A stretch of 64,000 nt of DNA from Ailanthus altissimus. Its lineage: Eukaryota; Streptophyta; Magnoliopsida; Sapindales; Simaroubaceae. Of the stretch, positions 35,081 to 48,753 are shown piece after piece. Location of the stretch: positions 18,154,501-18,218,500 of the forward strand of contig OX327710.1 of the NCBI GenBank assembly GCA_946807835.1, given 5' to 3'. The translations under genes and the position numbers were made by a program. The notes under the pieces were generated by a model, which was given only the letters and a program-made list of their open reading frames with translations, ran no database searches and was not told where the DNA came from. Within the stretch, counting starts at the first letter, position 1, and each line of letters starts with the position of its first letter.

Positions 35081-38000
35081 GATGATAGTTGACAAAAGTA
35101 GAAGAATGGAATGAGCTTATTAAATGTGCTTTCTGCTGTGGAAATACCGAAAGAATGGAGCTCGTACCGAGTGCACAACTGAGAATCAAAATTCGGATAT
35201 CATTTCCAAGTTGTTCAAATTTTTTATTCTTTCCCTATCTGAAAAATACGTGCCAACTAATTACAATTAATAATTTCCATCTCTTTTTATAAAACAAATT
35301 GGCTTAGAATATATATGCATGCCGAGATTTGAAAGCTTCAATCACAATGAATTATTTATGTTAAAAAACTTTTGGGTGCAAACTTTAACATAAGCATAAT
35401 CATAATACTAACTTAAATTGAATACATAAAGTGGTGGAATCTGCGGTGTTTATTTCAAAGAAATCAACCATGGATTGGAACGAGGATTTCAAGTAAACAT
35501 CCATGGAAAGAAAATAAAAAAATGCATGTTAGGACTTGTTCAAAGTAATATATCTTCATAAATATAAAATTGAAGGGAAATAGAAACATTGACTTTGTGT
35601 TGTAGGTAGTTTTTTAATGCTTTCTTCTGATCTCATTATTAGTAAGTTTTAAATCTTAAGAAATGTTGAATACGTCAAATTATATTAATGTAAAGTTACT
35701 TTCAACTATTTAAGAAATACAATTGAGAGTCCTCATTCAATATTAAAGCCATACGAAACTATTTTTATTATTAATTTATTATTTAATTTAAAATTTAAAA
35801 TTATTAAGTAAAAATTTAATATTAATATTAAAGATAAATTTTAACAGTTCACATCACGTAAAATATGAATCCAAATTGATCTGAACCATAATAAATCTCA
35901 CTTAGACTAAAATAAAGATTTAAACTAGGTCTAAATTAGAATACATCTCACTTAAATTGAAATATAGAATCAAATTAAATCTAAACTAAAATGAATCCCA
36001 TTTACACTATAATAGAGATTCAAATTAGGTTTGACCCGAGTTGATTTGAGCCATAATGAATCCCACTTAGATTAAAATATAAAACTGAGTTAGATCTAAA
36101 CTAAAATAGATCTCACGTACTTAAACTAAAATAGAGAATCGAGTAAGATTTTGATTAGAGTGAATTTTACTTAGACTGAAACAAAGATCCAAGTTAGATT
36201 TGAACAGAGTAGATCCTATTTAAATTTGAATAGAGAGATAAATTAAGAAATTAACTAAAACAAAGACTAAGGAGTTTGAACTCAAGATTTTAACTTTGAT
36301 ATCGTATTAATTTATTACTCAATCTAAAAATTTAAATAATTAAATAAATATTAATATTAAAAACATATCATAAAATTTATGATATTTACATCAAGACATG
36401 TGAATTAACAATTATTTTGACAATGTGAAAGTTAAAAAAATGTTATGTCGTATTTGTAGGGGCTAAAATATAATATGGGGGCTAAATTAAAAAAAAAAAA
36501 GCTTATAATCATAAATACATTTTTATTCATCAAAATGTTTGTAAGCTCTGGTGAATGAGTGAAATCAAAAAAATAAATTATCTCAAAAAAGGAGATGATC
36601 TCAAAGTAATTCAGTGATACAACATTAATTTCTATGTGAAAGTTTGGACATGTGTATCTTAAGAAGCCCATTAAACAATAAAAAGTCTAAAATGCCAAAT
36701 CAAAATAAAATAGTAAAACGCACAAAATAAAATGAGTAGTTGGGAATTCGGTAATTTTATTCTTTTTTATTTCATTAGTACTTTATTAATATAAGCATGA
36801 AATAGACTTGTTATAATAATAAAAATGTTCAAAGACAAATGGGCAGCTCACAATCAGAAATCATTATTTCAATTTCGAATGAGCAAATGGGTTATGAAAA
36901 ATTTAATGTTTTCCATCTATTTTTTTGAGCAAGTTGACGTAAAATATTTCTTTTCATAATATTTTAATTTAATGGTAAGGCGGAGCTCGGTTGAAGCCTA
37001 AGGGATAATGGTAAATATGTTGAATGCTTCGAAATAAATGTAAAATAAAAAAAAGGATATTTAACTCCTAAAATTTTAGAAAAATGACATAGATCTATGA
37101 ATTTTAAAATTTTTATTTTCATTTTAGAAAAAATGATTTTTGTTAACTTTAACGGTAAAAAATATAAAAATAAAAATTCAATCAAGTTATTGACAAGAAT
37201 TGAACACTAATCTCCCAAATGACAAGTAAATATACTCACTATTGTGCTATAACTAAATTTATTAAAATAATATCAAAATATAAATTACATAAATGTGAAA
37301 TGATAGATTCTTAGCAACCTTCGTGCCATCATCCACCGCCGTCGATTATTAGTTGGCTAATTATTTTAGAGTTAAATTGAATATGGATAGTGATCGGCAA
37401 TGAACGTGGACGATGGTTAATAGTGACGAGCAGTGACCGATATAGTAGTTAGGGTTCTATCATTTTTTATTTATATATTTTTTATAGTATTATTATAATA
37501 AAATATATTATAAAGCAGTAGTGAGTACTCTTATTTATCATGCGAATGGCTAAAGTTCAATTCTTGTTAGTGGCATTTTATAAAATTTTTAACGTGTAGT
37601 CTTGATGATGATATGTTAATAGATTCGTAGACCTATAAATAAAGATAATGCTAATGTTTAGTCTTGAGGATGATATTTTAATAGATTTGTAAACTTATAA
37701 ATAATGATAATATTGGAATAATTTAGATATTTAAAATGTGTAACCTTTACCTAGGTTAGAAGTTTAACTATCTCTCTAGCATTTAATTGAATTTGACAAA
37801 TGGTGATATAATTGTGGTGTTGAGAATGATATGTTAACGGATTTGTGGACCTATAAATAAAGATAATATTAGAATAACTTAGATAATTAAATTGTGTGGT
37901 CCTTAATTATAAAGTTAAAGGTGTAAGCATTTTTATAGTATTTAATTGAATTTTGATATTTTTTTCAATTAAAAATGATGAAATCATTACTTGACAGATA

Positions 38001-38880
38001 AGGGATTTAAGAATCTTTATAGCAACTTCACTACTTTTACCCTTTTTTCATTAAAAATAAGGAGATCGTTACTTAACAAGAGTTTGGATGAAATTTTTAA
38101 AACATTAGAGCTTGGATGTTTGTTTCTTAAAACTTTAGGGGTTTATCATTTTTTCAAATGCAAAATTACTTTCATATCTTTAAAATATTTTTTTTAGTAG
38201 TATAATAATTTTTTTTTTGAACTTAAAATATTTTAGCAGTATAATATTAAAAATGGCAATACCAACTTTAAAGCCTAAAATAAAATTCAAATATACAAAT
38301 CCAAATAATAAAAAATTCTAGGATCAAAACTCAAGCCTAAAGTCGTAAAACACTTTAAGACCAAAAGCCAAGCCCAAGTCACTATAATTTCCAAGGTAGG
38401 TGAAAAATGGAAGATATTTGTTTAATAAGGTGGTTAATGAAAAGTTAGTTATTAGTTAATGGTGGAAAGCTTGTATGGTTAAAAAATTTTGAAAATATTT
38501 TATTCTTAGTTTAGATTTGATGACAATGAGCATAAATACCCCCTTCTTAGTTGGTTAGGCATCAAGTTTTGATCAAGAGTTTAGTAAAGTAATAAGCACA
38601 AAAAGTAGTATGCAATATACATTAGTAGAGTATGTGAGTGTTCCCTTATAGAATACCAGGTGTTGATTTTAGAGAACTTGGTTTCTCACCATTAATTGAA
38701 AAAGATAATGACACCGAAGAAATCTAATACATCATCTTCTAGCACCAGAAAGGAGAAAAGCCAAGCTTAAGCATCACTGCCTAAAAAAAATACCATTCCA
38801 CTTGGTTGTAATCATGTGATTTGATCTTCACTTAAGGGTATGAAGGCATTCAAAGCCTATAATGGCATTGTCAAATGATG
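35081..38880. other. AT-rich spacer upstream of CNL-1
   Basis: No supported gene. It should include the CNL-1 promoter just above 35080. A dispersed repeat lies at 35750-36390, and a loose triplicate of the motif GATATGTTAAT.GATT.GT..ACCTATAAATAA..ATAAT lies near 37605, 37668 and 37828. Small open frames (36432-36671, 36964-37185, 37991-38197) are of low complexity and unlike any family I know. Confidence 0.5.
35750..36390. repeat. Dispersed repeat with internal tandem units of about 60 bp
   Basis: The ends carry TAATTTATTA..CAATCTAAAAATT and TTAATATTAATATTAAAAA-like blocks, the reverse complement of the family at 14860-15420. The interior holds roughly eight degraded units of the pattern AATCCCACTTAGACTAAAAT.GAGATTCAAATTAGATTT. 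Non-coding, class unknown. Confidence 0.55.
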
Positions 38881-39640
38881 AGATGACTTGGGATAAATGC
38901 ACTATGAGTTCAGAGATTACATCTCTCAAAATAATTTGCAGTCTGTTAATCAGTGTCTTTGATATATTCTTGTAAATAACATTGCAAAGGCTTATAAGAC
39001 AATATAGTCAGTCACTTTTTTCAGGCCATTGTGTTTAGGGATAAGAACCATAAGAGTTTTATTAATATGACTGAGATCACAATCTTTATTCAAAAATAAG
39101 ATAAGCTATAATAATATCTAGACCAATTTTACCCTAGAAATTTTGGTAAAAAAATAGCAGGAAAGCCATCCAAGCAAGGTACTTTGAAAGGAAACATATG
39201 TAAAACAACTTTTTTGATCTTTTCTACCATAATAGAGCATCCAACATTTGATTAGCAGCATCATTAACTTGTGGTTGATCACACCACAGGACTTCTCCAG
39301 CTCTTAAATTGAGCAAGGAAATGAATAGAATAATTTTTTTAAAAATAATCTAAAACTATACTTTTTATAGACGCAGTATCCTCATGCTAGACTTCTTCCC
39401 TATTAAAAAATCCTAGAATTTCATTTCTTGCTTTCCTGCTAGAGGCTTTATGATTAAAATACTAAGTATTCTTGTTGTCATGTTGCAAACCATTGATGCC
39501 AATAAATCTTTTTTTTTTTTAAAATCAAAAGAACATCCACCTCTTTCTCAATAGCCTTAAGTTTATCTCATGAAGAAGTAGAAGTATCGTGATTAAGGTT
39601 GGTAAGCAGATGCTTTTTTTGGCAGATAGTACGGAGAGAT
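38880..39640 (-). mobile_element. LINE-type non-LTR retrotransposon relic (RT fragment)
   Basis: Minus-strand fragments read like a plant LINE ORF2 in order: YWHQWF / KASSRK-like text with NSRIF and EEVWHEDTASIKS, then SWRSPVVCDQPQVNDAANQM (about 39240-39300), then INKTLMVLIPKHNGLKKVTD (about 39000-39070) and ARLTDC-like text. The 'NKT.I.LIPK' block just before the RT fingers is diagnostic. Stops and shifts are numerous. The 5' ORF1 and 3' tail are not seen. Confidence 0.65.
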
Positions 39641-39839
39641 GTTTGAAATTAACAGAATTTCATTTACATAACTAAGTACCAATCTGAACAAGATTTCCCT
39701 TCATAACTTCTAAAGATCTAACTGGCGAATTCTAACCCCTTATAATAATATTTGCAGAATTATCAGAGTCAATCCAAGCTTCTTCGAAATGAATTAAAAA
39801 TGTTAAAACTTTATGTTTGGCTAGAAAAAAAAAAAGAAA

Positions 39840-42800
39840 ATAGATTGCTGGCCAATATGAAAGGTTTCTTTCTATATTGATTTCACTATATCGAATATAC
39901 AAGAATAAAGAGTTTAGATATTTATACAATAAACAATTGAAGTAAAAGCAACTAAAAGAATTTGTTACAAATCTCGTAAAATGCGCAAAAGTAAAATAGA
40001 ATATTGGCGGGAAAATTGTTACTATTAGATTCTTGCCACATTAGATTGTTGACTCTCCTCCATATCAGCACTATCTGAACCATCTGCAACAACTCTTTTT
40101 ATATGCCCCCTCAAACTCATTTCTTTGGGAAGGAGTTTGGTTCTAAAATAAGTAAAATATGACGGTGGCTTTTTGAATATTTTGTGACTTGGTCTTTACT
40201 GGGAATATATGTTACTTTGAATTGGCCATTGATGATCATCTCACGGATAAAATCGACATCAATTTCGATGTGCTTAGTTATTGCATGAAAAACTAGATTC
40301 ATAGCAAGGGCTGTAGCACTGACATTGTCACACCAAACAAGTGGAGTAATTGAAAACATTAAGTGAAGCTCATTAAACAGAGACTGTAGACAAAATATTT
40401 CTGTACATGCTGAAGCCAAAGCACGATACTTAGATTCTGTGCTTGATCTAGAGATAACTGATTGTTTCTTTGATGCCTAAGTAATGAGATTGTGTCCCAG
40501 ATAAACACAATAACCTGCTATTGACCTGCAGTTATCCAAATCACAACCTCAATTTGTATCAGAATAAGCTTGAAGAGTGAAGGAACCAAAGGACTAAAAT
40601 TGAAGACCAAATTCAGCAAATCCTTGCAGATATCTGAGCAGATGTTTGCAGGCTTACCAGTGTTTTACAATTGGTTCTGCTAAAAATTGACTCAGCTTGT
40701 TAACTGGGTAGACTATTTCTGGTCTTGTGAGAGTCAAGTATTGTAAGATACCAACTGTGCTTCTGTATAGATAGGCATCTTCAAACAACTCACTGTTACC
40801 TTTGTAAAGTTTATATCTAGCACACATTGGTGTTGGACAATCCTTGCAGTTCTGCATCTTGGCCTTTGTAATTAACTCCAGAACATAGTTGGTTTGTGAT
40901 AACAATATACCTTGCTTATTGTAGGACACTTCAATTCCGAGAAAGAAATTAAAGTTTCCCCAGTCTTTTAGAGCAAAGATATCACTGTGCTGATTTATAA
41001 CTTCACCAACCAATTGTGTGCTTAAACCAGTTATAAGAATGTCATCAACATAAATCAAAGCCAAGATGATATATGTGCTAGCAAATTTAATAAAAAGAGA
41101 GTTGTCAGAACCTAAAATATGAAACTGCCAACTGATGAAAGCCTTTCTTAACTTATCATACCAGGCTCGAGGAGCCTGTTTCATAAAGCTTTAATCAATT
41201 TACACATATGATAAGGATTCTTAGGATCAATAAACTCCTCAGGCTGAACCATAAATACTTTTATCTGTCAAGTCACCATTGAGGAAAGCATTGTTTATGT
41301 CTATTTGTTGAATTGACCATTGAAACATAACTACAATACTTAATATAACCCTGATGGTTAATGCCTTAACAACATGGCTAAAGGTTTCAAAGTAATTAAC
41401 TCCTTCAATTTGATGAAAACCTTTAATAACCAACCTTACTTTGTAATTAGAGATACTGCTATCAAGATTATGTTTTATTTTGTAAACCTTTCCAATTACT
41501 TTCTGTGCATCATCAGGCTTAACAAGAATCCAAGCATTGTTCCTGATCAATGCAGCATATTTCTCATTCATGGCCTTTTTTCCAATTTTCATCTGATAAG
41601 GCTTGCTTGACACTGGTAGGCTCTAAGTTCAGTTTGTTGCTAATATTTGCTTTTGGCTTGAAAATGCTCATTTTTGATTTGGTTGTCATTAGATGCATTG
41701 ATATGGTTGTAAGTGTTTCATTTTGTGCTTGTGATCTTGTGTTAAGTTGTCGGTTTGATGTGGGTATTAATTGATGATTTGGTATACCATGTTATGTCTG
41801 GGGTTCTGATGTTTCTGGAGTTTGATGGTCTGGTGTGTTTGGTATGGTTGTGTTATGTATCGATATTCTGCTATAACTGAATTAAGATGATCGAAAAATG
41901 TACTTGTTGAAGACTTAGATGCTGGTGAGAAGAGTTGTTGGAGTGGACTGGTGGAAGGATTATTGCAAACAGGAATTGTGTAAACACAAGGGAGAGTTAT
42001 CATATTTTTGTTTGATAAATTGGTTCTGAGATGTGAGATTTGAAGGTTTTGTTATGAATAGATGATAGGACCCAACCCGAGCTCTCCTCGAGAATCGAGG
42101 CAGATCCTGCGATGACATGTGACTAACATACTCTTTACTCATACATATAATACAATAAGGCTACCTGCCTCAACAAAAAGTGTACACATATGCTCTACTA
42201 TACAAAACATATATAAATACACAGACTGAGACACTTATGCAGCTATGCACGTTAGCCAACCTCAAAATGTGATGACTGTATCACACTGCACAAATTCTTG
42301 TGACAACCTGGGAAAAATAGGAAAAAGGGTGAGCTTGTGGCTCAGTGAGTGGATATAATCTGAAAATATCATATACTTTATATGTATTGTACACGTATAA
42401 ATCTGTATGATAAAATAATCATAAAACTGTATATTGAGTAATCAATAAACTTGTACTGAAAGTATGAACTGTCATAAAATCTGTGCTGAAATTAAAATCA
42501 TGATATAATACTGGAATCTAAAAATCTGAAAGCGCAAACTATCATAAAATCTATTATCAAGCTGAATATATGTAACATAATTTTGGAAATATGTACTACA
42601 TATATATACTGAAAACCACACCAAACTTGTACCCGGGGAAAATCTGGTCTAACCTAGTGGAGTAACTCACGCACAGGCAGAGCGGGGGATCTAAGCTGGT
42701 CTAACCCGGCGGAATGCTACATCGCTCGGGCAGAGCAAACTAAACTGGTCTAACGCATGCGCATAGCAACTAAATTAAAGGGGAGGGTACGCATATGGTG

Positions 42801-44580
42801 GTTCAAAAACTACTACAATATAATATCATGACCATAATTATTCTGAAATAATTATTTCTGTACTGAACATAATTATAAATTGTACTATAATAAATTCTAA
42901 AACATTTCTGAATATACTAAATAGTATAAATATTTTTCTGTCTAAAATAAATCATAATTAAATCTGATAACGCGCAATTAAATCATAATTGGTTGTATTA
43001 AAAACATATAAAATATATATAGTTATCCACTCACAAAAGTGCGCTAATCCTGAGCTGGGTCTGGATTCTGAGATCTACCCGCTATCGGCACATCTCCTAT
43101 ATCATAGGGTGTAAAAATACATCATTAGTACCGATATGTATTATAAATATTAAAATCTAAATATTTTAATATCGTAAAACTATTACCCGTTAAACCACTG
43201 AGTATAATTCTGACTACCTAACTAATTTCCTAAAATTTCCTATTTTCTTTCTTTTTCTTTTCTTTTCCTTCTTTTTCTTTCTCTTTTTCCTTCCCGGTTT
43301 CTTCCTTTCCCTTTCTTTTTCTTTTTCCTTTCTTTTCTTCTTCTTTTCTTTTTCTTCTTTCTTTTCTTTTCTTCTTCTGTTCGGCTCTGCTTCCTTTCTT
43401 CTTCTGTTTCAATTGCTTTTCTTAAACAAAAAAAAAAACAAAACAAAAATATATATATATATATAACGGCCACCCTTCTATTTCTCCCTTTTTTTTTTTT
43501 TGCCACCAAACTTTATATATATACAACACGTGTATTACAATAGAAAGGGAACTCTAGTTCATTGAAAGTCACATATCTGGCTATGTAGATCTTTCCATCA
43601 CTGCTCAAACACGTGAATAGGACTATAACCTATGAATATACACTTTGAGGTATGAAAATCAAATTTATGTTTATTATAAGGCCTTAGGTAAGGAAAACAG
43701 GCATAGTCAAAGTTTTTTAAGAAGGTATAATCAGGCTTGTGTTTATGTAAGACTTCATAGGGAGTTTTGAATGCTAGGATAAAGGTGGGAAGTCTGTTTA
43801 TTAAGTAAACAGCTGTATGAAATGCATCCCACCAAAATTTTAGAGGCATTTTTGCTTGAACAAGTAAAGTTAAGCCTAGTTCAACTATGTGTCTGTAATC
43901 AGATTGTAATATCTTGATGTTTCTCTCAAACTGTTTTTCCACTTGAAGTTTGAATACTTTAAACACCTCAAGACACTCAGATTTTTCTGTTAAGGGAAAT
44001 ATCCACACATACGTGCTATAATCATCAATAAATGATACATAATATCTTATCCCTTCCCTTGACAGCAGGGCTGCAGGCCCCCAAACATTAGTGTAGATTA
44101 ATTCAAGATGTGTTTTCGATTTTGTTTCTTTAGTAGGAAAATGAAGCTTATGAACTTTACCATATGGGCAAGCATCACAGAAGCCAGGAACTGTATTTTT
44201 ATTGAACTTTCTAAATTCATTACTCTTTAACAAATACTGCAATATTTGTCTATGAGGATGGCCAAACCTCCTATGCAGGATATCTATAGTACAATCATTT
44301 ATTTTCCTGTTGACAAAAGCAAAGGCTTTACTGTCTATCTCATTCTCTACACACAAAGTTGAACTAGAAGCTTCATTTACTTGCATATGGTTTTTACAAA
44401 GTAAGGTTTTATTTGAAAGATAAGAAATCATTGACATAGGCTGATATGACTTGCACTGGATAGTCTTGGATTTATATGGTATGATCACAGGTTTTTCTTG
44501 TAGCTTGTAAAGTCCACTTTCAGCAATCCCCTTGAATATCACTAAACTAATCATTAGTATGCTTGCCTCTCAAAAGCATT
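39840..44580 (-). mobile_element. Decayed Ty1/Copia element (Copia-2), interrupted by a solo LTR
   Basis: Order on the minus strand: GAG-pre-integrase and integrase (44554-43598, with RRFGHPHRQIL, LIYTNVWGPA and SFIDDYS), then, after a 1477-bp insertion (42063-43539), the IN-RT linker (42057-41767), RT (41613-41239 with VYKIKHNLD, NAFLNGDL; 41184-40654 with KQAPRAWYDKL and the active-site box YVDDILI), and RNase H (40419-40117, VWCDNVSATALA and AITKHIEIDVDF). A polypurine-like TTTGAGGGGGC lies near 40105-40115, followed by LTR-like sequence with a TATAAATA box down to about 39840. Multiple stops and shifts. The gag and 5' LTR are not recognisable. Exact ends are uncertain. Confidence 0.85.
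42063..43539. mobile_element. Solo LTR, 1477 bp, inside Copia-2
   Basis: Begins TGATAGGACCCAACCCGAGC and ends TACAACACGTGTATTACA, flanked on both sides by ATAGA (42058-42062 and 43540-43544), a 5-bp target duplication. Removing it rejoins the Copia-2 integrase/RT linker. A pyrimidine-rich tract lies at 43240-43400 and a (TA)n tract near 43448-43466. There is no internal domain, so it arose by LTR-LTR recombination. The length suggests a Gypsy-type parent (inference). Confidence 0.85.
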
Positions 44581-44802
44581 ATGTAAAAATATAAATCAAT
44601 ATGTAAACTCTCACTCTTTCCACGACTTGTTTCTCATTTAACCAGAAATGAGAATTTCTTCAGTTATATTCTGATGTCTAATAACTAGCTGATTCAGAAG
44701 ACATGACCCCCAGCAACCTTTTTGAAGCTAAAATCAAACCAACTACCTCTATTTATAACACTTTCATTTGAAAGAGGTAAAAAAGATTCACCAGTTCTCA
44801 TT

Positions 44803-44956
44803 GTCATTCAGCAAAAAAGGTTTCAAAGTTTGTGCTCTGAAGAGGACAGGATCAGAGTTCCATCCTTCACTAGGTCATTCAGCAAAAAAGGTTTCAAAAA
44901 AGGTTTCAAAGTTTGTGCTCTGAAGAGGACAGGATCAGAGTTCCATCCTTCACTAG
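44803..44956. repeat. Tandem duplication, about 71/83 bp
   Basis: GTCATTCAGCAAAAAAGGTT begins both copies (44803 and 44874). Each continues through GTTTGTGCTCTGAAGAGGAC to CTTCACTAG. The second copy has an extra 12-bp GGTTTCAAAAAA-type slip. It lies just upstream of the Copia-2 integrase relic. Confidence 0.85.
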
Positions 44957-45164
44957 GTCTAGTCCCATAAGTATGTATGGACTCATGAGTGCCATACCAG
45001 TGCTTTCCTTGATCTTCATTTTGACATTCATCTCTGATAAGCTGATCAGTATCCAAAATCTGATAATATACACAACGGACAAAAAGTTAATCAATCAACT
45101 ATTCTAAATTTTAGTATTTAAAGTCCATGTAATGAAAAAGAAGATCTAGTACCTAATAAAAACG

Positions 45165-46510
45165 AATTATCCACGGGGTTTCCAGTGGCTGCAGGTTCAG
45201 GTTTCTTGATGTCAACTACCACTACATCTGATGTGAAATAAAGACACAGAAGATGCACGCTCCAAATAACATCTTACCACCTGTAATTTAAGACCATAAA
45301 TTTGCTTATAGGTGTTGTAGAGAATTTGAATTTACATATTTATTTTGTAGCAAGACAATTGAAAGACGAAAGAGTTGCCCTCTGCACATTGCTGAGAATA
45401 TCTGTTTCATAGTACAGCACCCTATATTGATGAATTCATTTTGTAGACACATCATGAATGACCAAAGAATCACTCTAACCTTTGTAGGATCAATGACATC
45501 AACAGCCATCAGATCCTCATATTTTCCAAGTAGCAGCATTGTAACCATAATTCAGGCTGTTCTGGATAGCACCTGAATGAAAGGAAAAAAATAAATAAAT
45601 AAAAGAGCAGATAACAGTATTCAACCATCAAAATAATGCCAAACATAGAACTCACATATAGCCACCATAATTTAATTAGATTTTTAATTATAACACTTCC
45701 ACTGACCCCTAAATTATTGGCAATTAACTTCATAGGGTAGCTCAATGCTCCTTTACCAATATCTGGTCCAACCAAACAATTATTGATGGATTAATTGAAT
45801 TAGGGATCATGTTAGAATGACAGATGAATACTAGAGACTTGGCCATTATGCATTAATCACCTTTTGCTGATTATTGTCAACAGTATTTCTCATGGCATCA
45901 ACTTTACTTTTGCTGCAAATCTGCAGCAAGGTGCATCTGTCACCAACTACAACACCTTCCTCCACCACTGCCTGGAAAAGGTTTTATATTTTTAATGAGC
46001 ATGACTTCAAACGTGATGACAGAAGTCACAAAAGCAAAATAACCACAAGAAGGGAATACTTTTGTTGCATTTAGAGCATCTTGTCCTCAAATTTCTAATC
46101 ATCAAGATCCATATCTGTTTGTGCTCCCACCTAAATATGCAACATAGATGTCAATGCAAAAAGGTGGAAATGAAATTCTATAAATTAGATAGATTAACCA
46201 GAAGCTGTACTCTGTAGAAGGGAAGTAACCAGAGAATTACCTGAATCACTGCTACACACCTGAAACTTTTGCAATTATTTCATTAATCTTCTCTTTTTCA
46301 AAGTCCTACTCTGCTGCCTTTACCATGATATTGATTACTAGAGAGTGGGAAAACAAACGATGAAATAATAGCAAAGAAAGATTTCAACTAAAGCATGATC
46401 TCTGGAGCTCTTATATTTGATTGTTTCCTCGGTGAGCACGACTTTAGCAGTGTGTCCCACTGTGTCCTTCCCAGTTGTCCCGTGAAAATCCAATTTCATC
46501 CCTTATTACA
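45165..46510 (-). pseudogene. Cpn60-beta relic A, downstream of CNL-2
   Basis: Minus-strand blocks in chaperonin-60 beta order: a decayed DEIG block (46425-46500), EKEKINEIIAKVSG (46225-46330), VGAQTDMDLDD (46058-46132), VEEGVVVGDRCTLLQICSKS then KVDAMRNTVDNNQQ (45863-45972), VGPDIGKGALSYPMKLIANN (about 45660-45775), LGKYEDLMAVDVIDPTKV (45483-45540), and a C-terminal exon (45165-45282) with a shift between VVRCYLERASSV and VVVVDIKKPEPAATGNPVDN. Splice-like borders persist. The N-terminal half is missing, as in relic B. Premature stops make it non-coding. Confidence 0.87.
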
Positions 46511-48753
46511 GTTCCTGCATGCACCAAGTAAACTTAATACGTCCTGTTTTCTCATTAACTAGCAATTAGTTTCTATATAAAAGAAATATATATATATATA
46601 TATATATATAAGGGACAAAGGTTTCATTCTACCACTCCATCTCATTTTGATGATATCATTTTTGTTTCAAAGATTTTTCTGTTGTGTAATTTGTGCTTAA
46701 ACAGTGCTGTCAAAATAAGCATGCATCTCTAAATGTTATGTACATATGCCAGAACCTTTTCAGTTGCCTTCAATGATATACAATGAGATATATAATATGA
46801 AAAATCTTATAGCTGAAATGAGAGATCAGCAGTAAGTGTTGAATCATAGCACGAGTACAATGAATTAAATGTCTGATCGATCAGAAAGCAAAAGTACAAA
46901 TGCTCATTTATATGATCATCAGAAAACAAAAGTAAATAGAGACAGAACAAAGTTGTGGACTTCTTCCCCCAGTTCTAGCCGTTGCCTCGGTCCTTCCCCT
47001 CGATTAAACTTCTCATTCCTGCTATGCTCAGAATCCTTCTTTGTATGACAATGTAGCAGTAAAGGCACTCCGTTACATGAAAATACTAACTATTATCACA
47101 AGAAAGTTATTTATAACAGTAATTATTTTAATTGTGCATGTCGTAAAATCTTTTTCTCTAGTGACAATTTTTTTAATAGTGGCCTAATAATATTTTGTAG
47201 CTTAATCTTTTTGTTTCAGAGCAAGAAACATAATCGATTGACAATCATATATAATTAGCTGGTTTCATAACGAGCGTTTGCATGGGAACTGACTAGAACC
47301 ATTTCCTTTTCTTTTTTTAAAGGAAGACACTAAGAAAAAGGAGATAGAAGTATATATCTGAAGAAAGCTCAATAGGGGAATATGAGAGCGGACATTGAGC
47401 ACTTGTTTCATCAAGTACATTTTCTTTAAGTTTCAATAGGCACCACAAAGTTTCAGCGTTGACCAAATGGAGTTGAGCCTTCATTGTATTGGCATAATTA
47501 GTTCCTATGAAACAGATTTAGCATGGAATTAGCGAGCACGAGACATGGGAACAGCTGAGAAAAAAAAAATTGCATGCCCTGAATATGAATTTGTTTTCCT
47601 GTGAGAATATGAAAAGAATGTGAAGCACCCTTTGAGAATGATGACTTCTTGGCATGATAAGAAGTTTCTCTTCAATGAAAAGAAGTTCTCAGGGAGGATG
47701 AGAATTTCTCTTCAATGAAGAGAAGTTCTTGGTGATGAAGAGATGAATAACAATTTCACAAGAGTAATGAACAAATTAACAATAATTGCAAATTTCTTCT
47801 CAAGAATTACCCGAAATTCATGTTATACAAAGTACAAAAAAGAAAAAGGCATAACAAAAACAATCAAATACATCAACACTGGCAAAAATACATTCAAATC
47901 ATATTTTAATACTTATGCATCAACACTCTTTAACTTCAAAATCATTGGCCAAGCTCGTCATACATTTATATCCTCTATTGATCAATGAAGAAATGCAGGA
48001 CATGTTAAAGTTGCTTCACTGTATCAAAACCAAAATAAATAAATAAATCAGAGGGAAAAACTATTGCAAATGGAGAAGCCCTAATAAAAGAAACACAATC
48101 AATACAACAGAACGAAAAAGCAAACGACATATATTTGACATTTCAAAGTTTTTCAAGTTTGGTTTTGATAAAATTCTCTATTCTAAATGCTTTTCAATAG
48201 CCTGATAACAATCTAGTCCACAGCCACAATTGTTATTAAACTTGATAAACAGATTGTTGTTTAGAATGATTGTCAAACTTCAAAGACATGATCTCCAGAA
48301 AAATCAAAATAAAATTGACAGCAGACAAAGGAACCAAGCCAGAATTCAAGCTGTTAACTAAGTAAAAAATGTTCTTGTAAATCTTCTTCTCTTCTCCAGC
48401 TGATCAGATTCAGCTGTACTCTCTCGTATGACACAAATCATTAAAGCCTCTGCAAGAAGAAAATTTATGTGCCTCTGAGATCAAATACATAAATTGATGA
48501 TAATAAGGAAGTGGTTTTGAAATGATATGTAAATAAAATATACTATATAATTATAACCAAAACTCAAAAAGAGTACAAAATTTATGCTTCTTCCAGAAAA
48601 TAGCATAACATAGAATTTTTCCCAAAACTTTTTCAACTTAATTAAAATTCCATACCAACTGACAAAAAGCAGGAAAAGAAAATACCTCTGGATCGATGGC
48701 AATTGCAGCAATTTGAGAATTGTTCAGGTGTAGGTCTCCTCATGGATATTTAA
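46511..48753. other. Spacer between chaperonin relic A and CNL-2
   Basis: No supported gene. A long AT dinucleotide run occurs at 46587-46610. It should hold the CNL-2 3' UTR. The frames at 47743-47988 and 48481-48711 have no recognisable family. Confidence 0.55.

Noticed and set aside
33395..35095. Start of CNL-1 at 35095 (MSTII...)
   Set aside because: The codon at 35093-35095 is TTG on the minus strand. The first ATG is at 35080 and aligns with the start of CNL-2.
43230..43509. Minus-strand frames rich in Lys/Glu/Arg (KEKEKEGKEKKKKE type)
   Set aside because: They are translations of a pyrimidine-rich simple-sequence tract inside the solo LTR, not a protein gene.
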